Source: Pueraria montana var. lobata (taxonomy: Eukaryota; Streptophyta; Magnoliopsida; Fabales; Fabaceae). From it: DNA of 64,000 bases. Where the stretch lies: positions 48,011,018 to 48,075,017 of the forward strand of contig CM048655.1 of NCBI GenBank assembly GCA_026413185.1, written 5' to 3'. This document shows, in pieces, positions 34,369 through 45,745 of the stretch. Below the pieces are notes generated by a model that saw nothing but the letters and a program-made list of their open reading frames with translations, was not told the DNA's origin and made no database searches. Each line of letters opens with the position of its first letter. Position 1 is the first letter of the stretch. The translations under genes and the position numbers were made by a program.

Positions 34369-37300
34369 TTTTTTTTTTGGATAAAAGACTAGGAATGTTC
34401 AAGCATCAAAATAGATCCAAAGATCCCAACTAGGTTGGCACCTCAGGAACTATAAATCATTTGCCAAAAACAATCCCAAATATTATTAAAAACAAATTAA
34501 AAGAAAGATAACAGTAGTAGGAACATTGTCCCTATATTACAACCAGAATAATAACTAGACTAGCAAAACCTATAAAAGGGAAAACCAATTCTATTTCTAT
34601 AGAAGTCATATCTAATAGACTCAGGCATTGCATCCCACCATGTATAGGTATTCATTAAGACACTAAGATTCGCTAATCCATCAACACAACCATTTCCTTC
34701 ACGATAAATGTGTGAAACCACAAAATGCATTAGGCGAGTCTTTGATAAACAATTATCCCACTGATTTTGAAGCTGCCAAGGTACCAAGCATGAATTCTGG
34801 AAAGCTTGAACCACAAGTGAAGAATCTGTCTCCAGCCAAAGAGAATGCCAATTCTTATCCCAAGCAATATCAATAATCTTCATTGCAGCAATCAACTCTG
34901 CAACATAAGATGTAGAGACACCTAAAGCTAAAGCAAATCCACCAAGGAAATTACCAAAGCTGACATGGAACAGCCCACCACTAGCAGCCAGGCCAGGAGA
35001 TCCACAAGCTGCACCATTCGAGTTCCCTTTAATCCAACCAAAGGGAGGGGGACACCAAAGAACCTGTTTAAAACTGGAGCCTTACGTGCATGCCCAGAGA
35101 CATGAAATGATTTCAACAGAACAAACTCTTCTATGGAAGGGAACATCATGGCTGATGTGAAATTCCCAGTAAGTGCCACAACAGCAATAATTTTGCTCTT
35201 CAACGAAAGAACAGGTTCCTTAATATTGTCAAACCTTAGGCGGTTTCTACTATGCCAGATAAACCAAGCTACATTTATAATACCAGCAACAATAACATCC
35301 TTGACTTGCTTACTAAAACAGCGATTACAAATATTTAGAATAGCCAAAGGAGATGTCAAATCCAAACCCACCTTATAGACACTACTAAGCCATTGCCAGA
35401 ATTGGAGAGCAAAAGGACAATTGAAAAACAAATGATTCGTTGTTTCATAAGCCCTACCACAATGCGAACAACTGGATACCATAACATAACCCCTCTATTG
35501 TAAGTTCTCATCAGACGAAATTTTGTTATGAATAATTCTCCAAAAAAGAAAGGATCTCGATGGAGGTATGGAAGAATTCCAGATTAACTTGGTCCAATTC
35601 AAGGTAGCTTGGGGAGCCTGAATAAAAGAGAAAGCATCTTTAAAAGCGAGCTCTCCTGAAGTTGAATGTGTCCAAACCATTTGATCTAGTTTAGGGGAGG
35701 TAGGAATGACCACATTTTGAATCTTCTCACATATACTTGGAAATTTTTCACGAAGCATGCGTGGAATAATCCAATGGCCATCCTCAATAAAGTCAGAAAT
35801 ATGAGCATTTAGAGAAATGCTTACCTCAAAAGGGATATTAGCAACATCCAGCACAGCTTGAGACAACCACTTATCTCTCCAAAAAGAGATGTTTTCCCCA
35901 TTGCCAATTTTCCAAGATATGTTATCACAAATAACAGCTATCCAAGGCCGAATGCCTGGCCAAATAGATGACTTTGCATAGGAACTATTCTTCAAGAAAC
36001 GAGCTCTAGATAATTGGGCCCACTGCCCTTGAGATGAGATCATGATCCAGCAAAGTCTAAGCATTGCAGCTTTGTTGATACTCCTAAGTGGCCGAATGCC
36101 AAGACCACCAGAAGCAAAAGGCGAGCATACTTTATTCCAAGACACTGTTACAAATTTCCTTTGATTTAAATCCCCAGACCAAATAAAATTACAAATACAT
36201 TTATCCAACTCCTTCAAAAGAGAACAAGGCCAGGCATAGATAAAAAAACTATGGATCAACATGCCTTGTATAATTGATTTAATCAGCTGCACTCTCCCCC
36301 ATTATAGACAAAAGGGAGCCTTTCCAAGAGGCCAATCTTACTTTAATTCTGTTCGCAATACCTTGTAGATGACATCGCCTAGGCTTACCGATAAAAATAG
36401 GTACACAAAGATACGTGAAAGGTAGAGCCCCATCAGAAAACCCCAAAGTTTCTCTAATAGAGGCTATTCTAACAGAAGACAAAATGCCATGGAAAAAATG
36501 ACATTTAGCTGGGCTCATGTACTGGCCAGACACCTCTGCATAAGATCTGAACAATATCATTAGATTCATCAAACTTTTTTTATTTCCATGACAGAAAACC
36601 ATTATATCATCAACAAACAGAGCGTGGCTAGGAACTGTGCATCCTCGAGGCCCAACCATAGGTTGCAGAAGATCATTTTGAACCAAAAGGGAAATACCAT
36701 GACTCAACACTTCTTCAGCAAGACAAAAGAGTAGAGGAGAAAATGGATCTCCTTGACGTACACCCCGTCTACAAGAGAAAAAACCTGCAGGTTTCCCATT
36801 CACCAAGAATGATAATTTGGCGGAATGCAAAATGACTTCTATCCAATGACAGAATTTATTATCAAAGCCAAAAGCTGACAGAACTTGCAAAAGAAATTTC
36901 CAGTCTAGTGTATCAAAAGCCTTTTTAATATCCACCTTCAAAGCTATGTTTCCCCCAAAAGCTCTCTTACTAAGAAGGTTGATGGCTTGTGATGTTGAAC
37001 CAATGCATTCCCCAATATTTCGACCTTTCACAAAACCAAATGGCTGTTGAGAGATAAGCTTGGGAGCAATCGAAGCCAACCTATCCGCAAGAACCTTATT
37101 TATGATTTTAAACTGAAAATTAGCTAAGGCTATAGGCCGAAATTGGTCTATAGCATCTGCACCAGGGTGTTTGGGGATGAGAACTACTAGATTAGAATTT
37201 AAATTGGGAAGAAGCCAGCTCTGTTTGAAAAATTGAGTGACTGCACTATAGACATCCAAAGACACAATGTCCCAAAAAGTTTGGTAGAAGCACCCGCCAA

Positions 37301-37437
37301 AACCATCTGGACCCGGAGTTCCATCCCCATTCATACCAAAAACCACAATTCGAACCTCCTCCATAGTTGGGATGGTCGTGAGAAAATGATTCTCTTCTTC
37401 AACTACAAGAGCTGGAATGGTTTAAATTTTAGAAAAT
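34369..37437 (-). mobile_element. LINE inserted in the long LTR, block A
   Basis: A 3.07-kb 5'-truncated LINE in minus orientation. Its short poly(A) appears as the T run at 34,369-34,378. The exact 13-bp TSD GATAACTATCTAA is at 34356-34368 and 37438-37450. Block B has one GATAACTATCTAA at about 61,123-61,135, the intact empty site. It differs from the two left-hand LINEs in retaining the RT core and an RNase H domain. Confidence 0.95.
34560..37364 (-). pseudogene. LINE ORF2: reverse transcriptase, zf-RVT, RNase H
   Basis: Read 5' to 3' on the minus strand: the RT core (37364-36279) with GPDGF, KVDIKKAFD and the active-site variant FVDD near 36,600; the post-RT region (36292-35495) with FIWSGD and GGLGI; a CSHCG...HLFFNC zinc-finger motif (from 35,482); and a plant-type RNase H with VAEL, LETDS and EGNGCVDGLAN motifs (34,895-34,560). 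Frame changes occur near 36,285, 35,490 and 35,050, and the N-terminal endonuclease is missing. The enzyme is therefore non-functional, although individual domains are well preserved. Confidence 0.9.
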
Positions 37438-38545
37438 GATAACTATCTAATTAAAATTTTAGAAATTCTTTACAATTGAAATTTTTTTAAAGTGACTTTC
37501 TTAAAATTTCTCTGTAGAGTAATCACTCAGATGAATTTTACGAAAGATTACTTGTCTTGCGAGTCTTAGATTTTAAAAACGATTCAAAAAGGTCCCTTTT
37601 TTCCCCCCAGATATTTCAAACAGATAATTATTTATTTAATTTTATAAATCTTTATGAAATGAAAACTTTTTAATAACTCTTATAAAATTCTCTTTGTTAG
37701 AGGAATTGCTCACAGATGAATTTTATAAGCGATACCTTGATGGGCAAGTTTCAGAATTTAAAATAATCAAAATAATTAAAACCAATTTGAAACCAATTAA
37801 TTAATTAATACAAAACAATGGATATATTAAGTATTTACTACTAGTAATTAATCATAGTTCAATTAATTACTAGCAGACATAACAGATAATCACTCACAGA
37901 TGAATACACAGGAAAGTAACTACCGAGAATTAATTGCAGAGAATTAATTCCAATGAGTTACTCATAGAGGACTTTTTATTACAAGCAATTGTTTTAATTA
38001 GATTACTCACTTAGATTTTAATTACAGAAGATATTATATCTTTTGATTTTATAAATCTTTTCCTATTTGACCATTATAACGAATTATCCATGTTATTTAT
38101 TTTCCTTTGTTTTTCTTATTTACTCAATTAATTACTAATTGTATTTAATTACTCCAAGTATATTCTTTTCTTATTTAAGACAAGCAGTTAAATCCCTATT
38201 AATTTCTAATTAATCTCTCATGTTCTTACTTACTGAGTTGTAATTTTTGGGGTGTTACAATTTTCCTCTATTGGGTTAAACATTTTTTTTCATTCCTCTA
38301 AATACGAAAAAGTTCTCTTTTAGTCCCTCCTTTTGAAAGTGTCGACTTTCGATCCTCGATTTCTGAAAAATTGTCACAATAAACCTTTGTCACTAACTCC
38401 GTTAGATGAAGATAATGGAGATATACTTTGTGGCAGTTTTTGACCACCACAAAATGTGAATTATGGATATGCAATTTGTGGCAGTTTCAACCACCACAAA
38501 ATACCCTCACCTTGCTTGTTTTCATTGGGCATCATCCCTTCTTCA

Positions 38546-38641
38546 CCTCAGCTCAATCTTCACCACACACATCTAGCACAACATTAGTGACCACCTCAAC
38601 TCAATCTTCACCACACACATCTAGCACAATATCAGTGACCA
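38546..38641. repeat. 48-bp tandem duplication
   Basis: Two 48-bp units starting CCTCA(G/A)CTCAATCTTC at 38546 and 38594. Block B has one unit, so this is a block A-specific expansion or a block B loss. Confidence 0.85.
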
Positions 38642-38746
38642 AAACATTTTTCACAATGGATGAGATAAATGTTAGCAATCTCACCCATCTTTAGCACATC
38701 ATGTTCTGATTATAATCGCGAGATGAAATAAACTTGCGCGTAATAT

Positions 38747-38946
38747 TATTATTCAATTAAAAATCAGATTTCAACAAACAATACGATTGTATATGCAAAA
38801 CACTATTATTCAATTCAAAATCAGATTTCAAAGAATATATACACGAGTGTGTGCATAATAATGTTATTCAATTTAGAATCATCTTTCAACGAACAATACT
38901 AATGTATGTGCATAATACTATTATTTAATTCAACACCAGATTTCAA
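38747..38946. repeat. 57-58-bp minisatellite, about 3.5 copies
   Basis: Successive units share TATTATTCAATT, ATCAGATTTCAA and GTATGTGCATAATA in order, with a 57-58 bp period. Block B has the same array at about 62,388-62,587, so it predates the duplication. Confidence 0.75.
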
Positions 38947-40048
38947 GATTGAACAACTCCTATGCGTTTCATTCATACAATCCTAGAAGGAGATTGAACA
39001 ATTTTCACATAGTGGAAAAATTGAAATGATCAGAGGATGCGAGAAGGAAAATAAAAAACATTAGGGAACACGACACTGCACTGGGGTAAGTCTCATATCT
39101 TAGGATTCTTTTGCTTTTTTCTCAAATTGATATTTCGTACTACCTTTCTTTTAGATCCCCAACCCAAACCCCTTTCTCTAGACTACCGCTCTCTTTAGTT
39201 GCATGGCAATGTCGTCACATTTTCATTTTTATTAATTGCGGCATAAAAGATCCAAGCCTACAAACATCAGGTGATTATATCCTTTTTGTGTTTTTGTCTG
39301 CTGGTTTTAAATAGTTAAAAGTGAAAAAATTATCAGGAAGGAAACATATACTATACTTTAATTATAAATGAAAAGTTTTATCATGAAAGAAAGTATTTAA
39401 TTTATCTTATATTTTTAATGTAATAAACATTGTAATTTTTAATAAAAACTTTTCCTTTAATTGCTTAGATGTAGATTTTTCTTTTTCACAATAAGAGATT
39501 TACTTAAAAAAATAAAGTGAGGAGTACAATCCTTTAAAAAAGGAATTAATTTGAATTATAATTAACTACATATACCCTAAAATCAATATAATAGGTAGAT
39601 TTTTTGTTTTATAATCAAAATATATTTATTGAATTCAGCTAAGCAATACAAGTTGTGCCACACCTGGCCTACCATTCAGTACGAAGATGCAAAGAGATGA
39701 TAAATACTTGTCAAAGCAGGACCATGATGATGAAAATAATGTAAATACTGTGACCTAGTTCAACACCCTAAAACACCAAACTCAGAATATGATAGGTCAT
39801 AAATTTGTAATATTGACATCCACAAAAGCATACGCAGATCATGAAGGGGGAGGCAAATCTCGATGCATTCAACTTACTGGATTAATGCACCAACCCAAGA
39901 AGCATAAACAAGACCCCTTACCCTAGCTGTGAACCAAGACCAAGACATGGCCTCTATGTGAGAAATAATTGCAGTCATATCAACCTTGAAAATACAATTC
40001 TATTTCTAGCACAGGCCCCCACACAACCGCATGCAAAATTAAGAAATG

Positions 40049-41334
40049 TGAAATATAGAGAAATACACTAGAAGGGGGGTTGAATAGTGTATTTAAAATT
40101 TCTTTAGAAAAGTTTTGCTAATGTGAAGATAGTGTATCTTTACGTTTTACAAGAACTTAGTAAAACAAAAATCAAGCTATCGTCCAACAGATTAAAAGAC
40201 AGCAGTCCAAAGAAACTACTCTTCTTCCTTTTCGTTAGAATACACGTAATAGATAAACTTAGATAAAATGTGTATAGAAACCCTTTCGTAGTATGTTGAA
40301 GAGATAGTTTAAGAGAAATGCAAGTAAGCTAGAAAGCGAGAGAATAGAACACTTAGTTTTATACTGGTTCACTCAACTGAGCTACGTCCAATTCTCCTTC
40401 AAAAACTTTTGAAGGGTTCTACTAATCAAGATCTGATTACTCTCAAGTATTCTAACCTTGCCACTTCTGGCTACAAGTATTCTCTAGGCCACTTCTGGCA
40501 CACCCTTAATCTCTCCTTGAGATTAAACACAAAACCCAAGTATTCTTTAACACTAAGCCACTCCTGGCTTTCCAAACAGAATTGTTTGAGATAGTAAGTA
40601 AAACTTAACTCTCACATAGAGGATATTATAGTAAGTACGAGTATACAAAATCGCTTAGCAAAGCTAAGATGAAATGCTCTTTTTGCTTAAGATATATTGT
40701 CCAGTCGTTTTGACAGAGATTCAGCTCTTTATCAATTTTTCGTCAGTGTGATATGTGAGCTCATTCTTCTATATATAGGAAGCTTGTTGAAAGATATCCG
40801 TTGAGGGATCTGTTCCTTTTCCAAGAGCGGTTCTTTCTGTAGCACATGACCGTTGTCACGTTTTGACTTAGGGTGGAGAGATGGAAGTGACAGCCGTACT
40901 TGTAGCGCCTCTCCTACTTGTACTTTTTCTGCAGAGAGAAGCTTCTTCTTTTCTTGTTCAGTACTATTCGAAAAAATCAAATAGAATGGCATGTTAAAAT
41001 ATGAGAGAGTGATCGTTGCCTTATATTGAATCAACATTGAAAACGTATTTTTAAGATAGAAACTACAGAGAGTGTTATTCAAGCGTTGGACGCTTGCTCT
41101 CACAGGAGCATTGGACGCTGCCTGTAGGATTCTTTTAAAACACATCTGGACGCTTTCTTTATAAAAACATAAAGTCTAGGTTTGAGAGATACAATACCAT
41201 TTTGGAATTGGACGACGTAAATCCTATAACACTCAAACTAGATCATTAGATACTTCAAAATTTATCCTTTAGTTATTATCATCAAAACCAAAATTCGAGG
41301 GGTTGGACATCGTCCAAGGTCTTAGAACCTAACA
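40049..41334 (-). repeat. 3' LTR of the copia element
   Basis: Read on the minus strand it begins TGTTAGGTTC and ends ATATTTCA, same length as the 5' LTR. Differences I counted against the other LTR are scattered single substitutions with no indels. Confidence 0.95.
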
Positions 41335-41348
41335 ATCTCCCCCTTTTT
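41335..41348 (-). promoter_or_regulatory. Polypurine tract (plus-strand primer)
   Basis: On the minus strand AAAAAGGGGGAGAT directly abuts the TGTTAGG start of the 3' LTR. This is the position and composition of the polypurine tract that primes second-strand DNA synthesis. Confidence 0.85.
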
Positions 41349-41752
41349 GATGATGACAAATAATGGTAAATTTTGATGTTAACAGACACATAATCATATA
41401 AGAATACAATGAATCAAGTCAGAGATGATTATGTTATGCCAGAGTATAAAAGTGAAATGAAGTACTCCCCCTGAGTTCAACATTTCTTATGCATCTGATA
41501 ACAGATAAATATAAAGGCAAGTATAAATCATGTATAACAGATATCAAAGTGAAAAACATATCAATGATATGGATGCGGAATTTATGAAAATAAACACCTC
41601 TTGTTTTGATAAAGGAGCCAATATATATTCCAAAAAAAAATTGAATACTGATTGTTTAGCTATTACTCTCATCAAAATTCCAATTTCTCCCCCTTTGTCA
41701 TTAACAAAAAGGTTTGAAAGATGGAAAAAAAAATTTAGTCATCATGGTCACC

Positions 41753-44700
41753 TTATGGCTGTGGAGGTGGTTCATGTGGTGGTGGTGGTGGTTGTTCTGG
41801 TGGTGCTTGTATTGGTGGTGCTAGTTGTGGAGGTTGTGGTTGGACTGGTGGAACTGCATGAGCAACTTGTCCAAGTAAGGTGGCTGCTGTATTTTGAATC
41901 TGGTTCACAAGCGTCTGGGAGAGACTCATGAACTGCTCAGTGATTGCATTTTGCAGCATCAGACGATGTTGATCAGCCTCAGCCTGTTGTCTTTGCTGAA
42001 AAGCTTGAAAAGCGGCTTCGGTCTCCAGCTGTTGTTGCCTCAGAGCCTGTTGCACTATCTCGTGAACACGATCTTCTGAGACTCCTTGTGGTTCAGCAAA
42101 TCGCAAGGGATTGATGCCCCTTGGACTTGAAGATCCAGTGGGAACCAGTTGATGTGTGCCCGAATGTGCTTCAGTAGATGCATCAACAATGGGGAAGCTG
42201 GTGATATCTTCAGCAATAGGCTGTGCTACAGAGGCTTCCATTGGCTTGGATGCTTCAACAACGAGCTCTCTATCATCCTCGGACTTATCAGATTGGACGG
42301 TAGGGTCTTCATGTGACGTGACAAAGTGTTCTACGTCCACTGGTATAGTTGAGTCCAGGTCAAGATGAGCTAGCACCTTTGTTACTTTGGAAGATGCTTC
42401 ATCCAGCTCTGCCTGTGTAGCTTTTGACTTAGCAACCGTATCTTCCTTTTCTATGGTTGCGGTCTCAGCCTCCTCAAGAGCCAGCTGCTCTAGACGAGCT
42501 TGTTCTGCTGCTGTGGCTTCTTCTGCTTGGTACTCCTCATGCAGAGTTTGGAGTTCCTCCACAAACTCTGTGCGATCCAGTGTTCGAAGGTCAAACACTT
42601 TGTTGCTTCTGATTTTTGGCAAAGTCTTTATTAACTCCAGATAATCATCTGAATCTTTCAGAAAGCAGGCAAAGGTGTCTGAGAAGTGGTGAGTCTTGAC
42701 TGGACGCAGCACTTCTATACCATGAGGGGGATGAACAAAGTCATCCTTGGAGCTTCCTGAGGATGAGGCTTGCTGGGAATCATTCCATAAGATCTGGTGC
42801 CAAAAGATAATGGAATCAAAGGTTCCAAGTGAACGCGTAAGCTTACCAGTCTTATCAAATAAATGACCCCAGGTGTGAGATGATTTTTGCAGGGTTTCAA
42901 CTTTCTCTTCCCTGCTAAGCATCTCAATGTCGTAGAACTTGTAGCCCTTCTTGCGACCAGCATCATATACAGGTAGTCTAGGACATACTCTGTTTGGTAC
43001 GAACTTATTTCTGTGGCGTGGCTTATGTGCAGGTTTGGTGGGTAGGCGATGGCTTGGTTTGGTATGTACATTTGTTGCAGAAGTTTTCCAAGTTCATCAT
43101 AGTCGCCTGGCTGGAAGTTTAGTACTGGAGTTCCAGCTGGTAGAGGCAGGAACTTTGTGATTGGAGTCCAGATTTGAACATCCTTGACCCACCCTGCATC
43201 TGGACGCTGCTTCGTTATGGACGGGTCCAGACTTTCTTTAGTGGCCAATTGCAATTCTGCAGCCAATTCAATATCTTTGTTGGCAGAGGACTTCTTGGAT
43301 GGTGCCTTCTTTTTCCTTGGAGCCTTCCCTTTCTGCTCCGCAACTGTCTTGGAGAATCGAGAGGCAACTTCCACCTCTGGTTTCTGCAGATTTTCTGCTG
43401 CTGGACGCACTCTCTGCTAAGTTCTGGTTGGACAGATGTAAGGATGAGGCATGCGTACTAAGTGTGGGTACACTTCTCTCGTCCAATTGGGCAGAGGGTT
43501 GCTGATGATCGTTCCTTTTGGCATAGCATAATAAGCAGCTGACAAAGATTCAGTGCAAACATACCTCGTCCATTCTGGTGCTGAGGCAGTAGTAAAATGC
43601 CGCTTCAGGGGCTCTTGCAGAGGCCTCTGGATCACATCACCTTCTTTACAGAAGTTCTGGTCATTGCGTGTAAGGAATGCAACCGGGAAACGTTCTCTGT
43701 CTTTCTCTTCTTTTGTTTTCTGCTTGGGGGGTATAGTCCATGGGGACCATGTATCCCTCCATGCATCTCTTGGACGCACAAACTTGGACAGGTCCAAGCG
43801 AAGAGGTGGTTGCTGGCTTGCTGATGTGGGAGGAGCACTGGGTGGTATTGGTAGAAGGGTGCTGGTGGATATGTTGTCGGTGTCTTGAGAGGAAGATGGT
43901 AGAACTGCAATTCTTTTTGGCCTTATAGCCTGAGTCTTTACTCGTCGTGGCACTTTAGCAAGAAAAGGAAGTGTTTTAACAGGTTGTGTCTTCTGCTTCT
44001 TTTGCTGAGGGCCCTCTGTCTCCTCTGCCTTCTTCATGATCTGACCAATTGGGATCTGGTCATCATCATCAGAGTCGTCCAGTAATTGAAGCTTTCGTAC
44101 CTTTTGCTTTTCTAGGGCAACCTTTACTGGTGCTGCCTTTGGACGCCTCTCATCTTGAACAGGTTTGGACGTATCAGTCCTTGGACGCTTCCCTGCTGGC
44201 GACTGAGCAGCAGATGTCTCAGCATGCCTTTTCTTGGTTCTTCTCTCCTTTTCAGCATCTTCCTCATGCATCTGAGACATTTGGCGTGTGATCTTTCTGC
44301 CCTCCTGTTCTTCCATCAGCCTTTTGATCTTTTTGCCAATGCCAAGAAGATCAATCTCTTCTTCATCATCATTGGAGATGATCTTGCTTTGTTCATGACG
44401 TTGCTTGTTGATGGTGTCCTCGTCCAGGTCCCTTAAGACCTTGGCTGTTAGCTTGATCTTCATAGGTTTTATGTTGGACTCACCAAACAACTGTTGTGTT
44501 GCTACCATTGGCCCTTTCTTCACAATAGCTTCGTAGGCTTCTTCATCCAATTCATCAAAGAAGCATTGATAAACCTTCTGATCCCAGAAGATCTTATTCA
44601 TCAGGGCGGCGTAGAAAATGTCATCATTCCCACCCACAGACTTCATCATCCTCACGATATTGACGTAGATGATGTGAGGGAGATTGAAGGGAATGCCTTC

Positions 44701-45255
44701 CATAAGATGGAATATCACAAACTTGTGTAAGTCTGTGACTGAGTCCTTAGACCCAGCTTTGTGCAGGATACTCTTGTTGCACACCTGCTGCCAGATTTTT
44801 GCTTCCTCGCACAGATTCCTGTATTCAATCTTTATTGACTCGGGGGTTTTGGTCTTGCAAAGCACAGTCGCAACGTGATTGCCGTACTGCTTGGCCCAGT
44901 TAGTTCTGTACTGGTTCTGCTCCCTAATGCAACCAGTTACCTTTGCAATGGTCTCGATGGACAGAGTCACTTCTCGTCCAAGAATTGTGGCCACGAGCTC
45001 CCTTGAGCTCTGGAACTTGGCATTCCTCCAGAACATTCTGATCAACTCAGGGAATATTTTCTGGTTTTCATTGAAGTAGCCTCTGATTCCACACTTCAGA
45101 AGGCTCTCGTTCAGGTTCAGTCCCAGCTTCTCAAGCTTTTCGATGTCGAAAAAGTGCTCAATGTGCACTGTAGCAGCTCCTTGGCACACAACTGTGGTTT
45201 CAGGGTAGGTGAGGACGTCGAGTTCTGAGTTGCTTGAGTTTGCAGAGATTGCCAT
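41753..45255 (-). pseudogene. Third ORF of the copia element (envelope-like type)
   Basis: It starts at ATG 45255, about 490 bp after the pol end. The 612-codon first segment has an N-terminal region containing GREVTLSIETIAKVTG, reminiscent of the putative plant transposon protein domain, then an acidic/basic middle. A TAG at 43417-43419 interrupts it; the same frame then continues (43416-42715), and a frameshift near 42,800-42,900 leads into the last segment (42922-41753), which is Q/E-rich, coiled-coil-like and ends in a proline-rich tail. The ancestral length was about 1,167 codons. SIRE-type elements often carry such ORFs, called envelope-like; I see no clear signal peptide or transmembrane anchor, so an envelope role is unproven. 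Confidence 0.75.
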
Positions 45256-45306
45256 GCTTGTAAAGTTTGGATTTTTAGGTTTTCTGAGAGGGTTTTGGGG
45301 TTTCTG

Positions 45307-45327
45307 AGAGAGAGAGAGAGAGAGAGT
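45307..45327. repeat. GA microsatellite
   Basis: A run of about ten AG dinucleotides in the spacer between pol and the third ORF, in the leader of the third ORF when read on the minus strand as CT repeats. Confidence 0.8.
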
Positions 45328-45745
45328 GTTTAGGGTGATGATATTTTTCAGAGAAGATTGATATGGTGGTGTTTTTCTGTGAGGATTTGATAAGTGTATA
45401 TTTGGGCTTTGTTTGGAGGATATGAAGCGATTTTGGGCTTTTTGAATATTTGAAAAGTAACTGACGCCATAAAACCCGCCATGATGAGACGTGCGAAGGA
45501 TGTGGGTAATTGTGTACGGTTACTGGCATTTTGGTGACTCAGCATAGAGTATTAGCTCATACTTATTCTTAAAACAATCCGTTTTGATTATTTGAAACAA
45601 AATAAAAGACTAAGATAAAAAAGACATCGTCCATATATTGGACTTAAGTGAAATATATGTAATGCATGTGCATGACTCTAGTGTTCCTTGGACGACATGT
45701 CCTTTGGACGTTATGGTTTTATTGGACGCATCATGTAGATGTTAA

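Larger units (their letters stand above)
30353..38259. mobile_element. Very long solo LTR, block A (interrupted by LINE)
   Basis: It begins TGTAACACCC, ends GGGTGTTACA and has a 5-bp TSD ATTTT (30348-30352 and 38260-38264). Removing the nested LINE and its target duplication leaves about 4.8 kb. No gag/pol domains were seen, so it is read as a solo LTR of a Ty3/gypsy element with exceptionally long LTRs, such as the Ogre/Tat or Tekay/Del lineages; the lineage is inference. The block B counterpart (55843-61945) has the same TSD, so insertion and LTR recombination preceded the duplication. Small ORFs inside (for example about 31,107-31,962) are not similar to known proteins. Confidence 0.75.
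38265..39599. other. Block A non-coding interval with small repeats
   Basis: Lies between the long LTR and the LINE tail. It contains a TTTTAGTCCCT MITE-like stretch (about 38,275-38,440), a 48-bp direct duplication and a minisatellite (separate entries). No convincing gene. Confidence 0.5.

Noticed and set aside
38510..38960. Short tandem repeats resembling a CRISPR array.
   Set aside because: This is a plant nuclear minisatellite: the units are directly contiguous with no unique spacers and no cas genes.
40732..41145. A 137-codon ORF present in all three copia LTRs (also 51410-51823 and 59107-59520), tempting as a conserved small protein.
   Set aside because: It overlaps the LTR TATA box and therefore lies in U3, upstream of the transcript start. 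Conservation simply reflects the recent age of the LTR copies.
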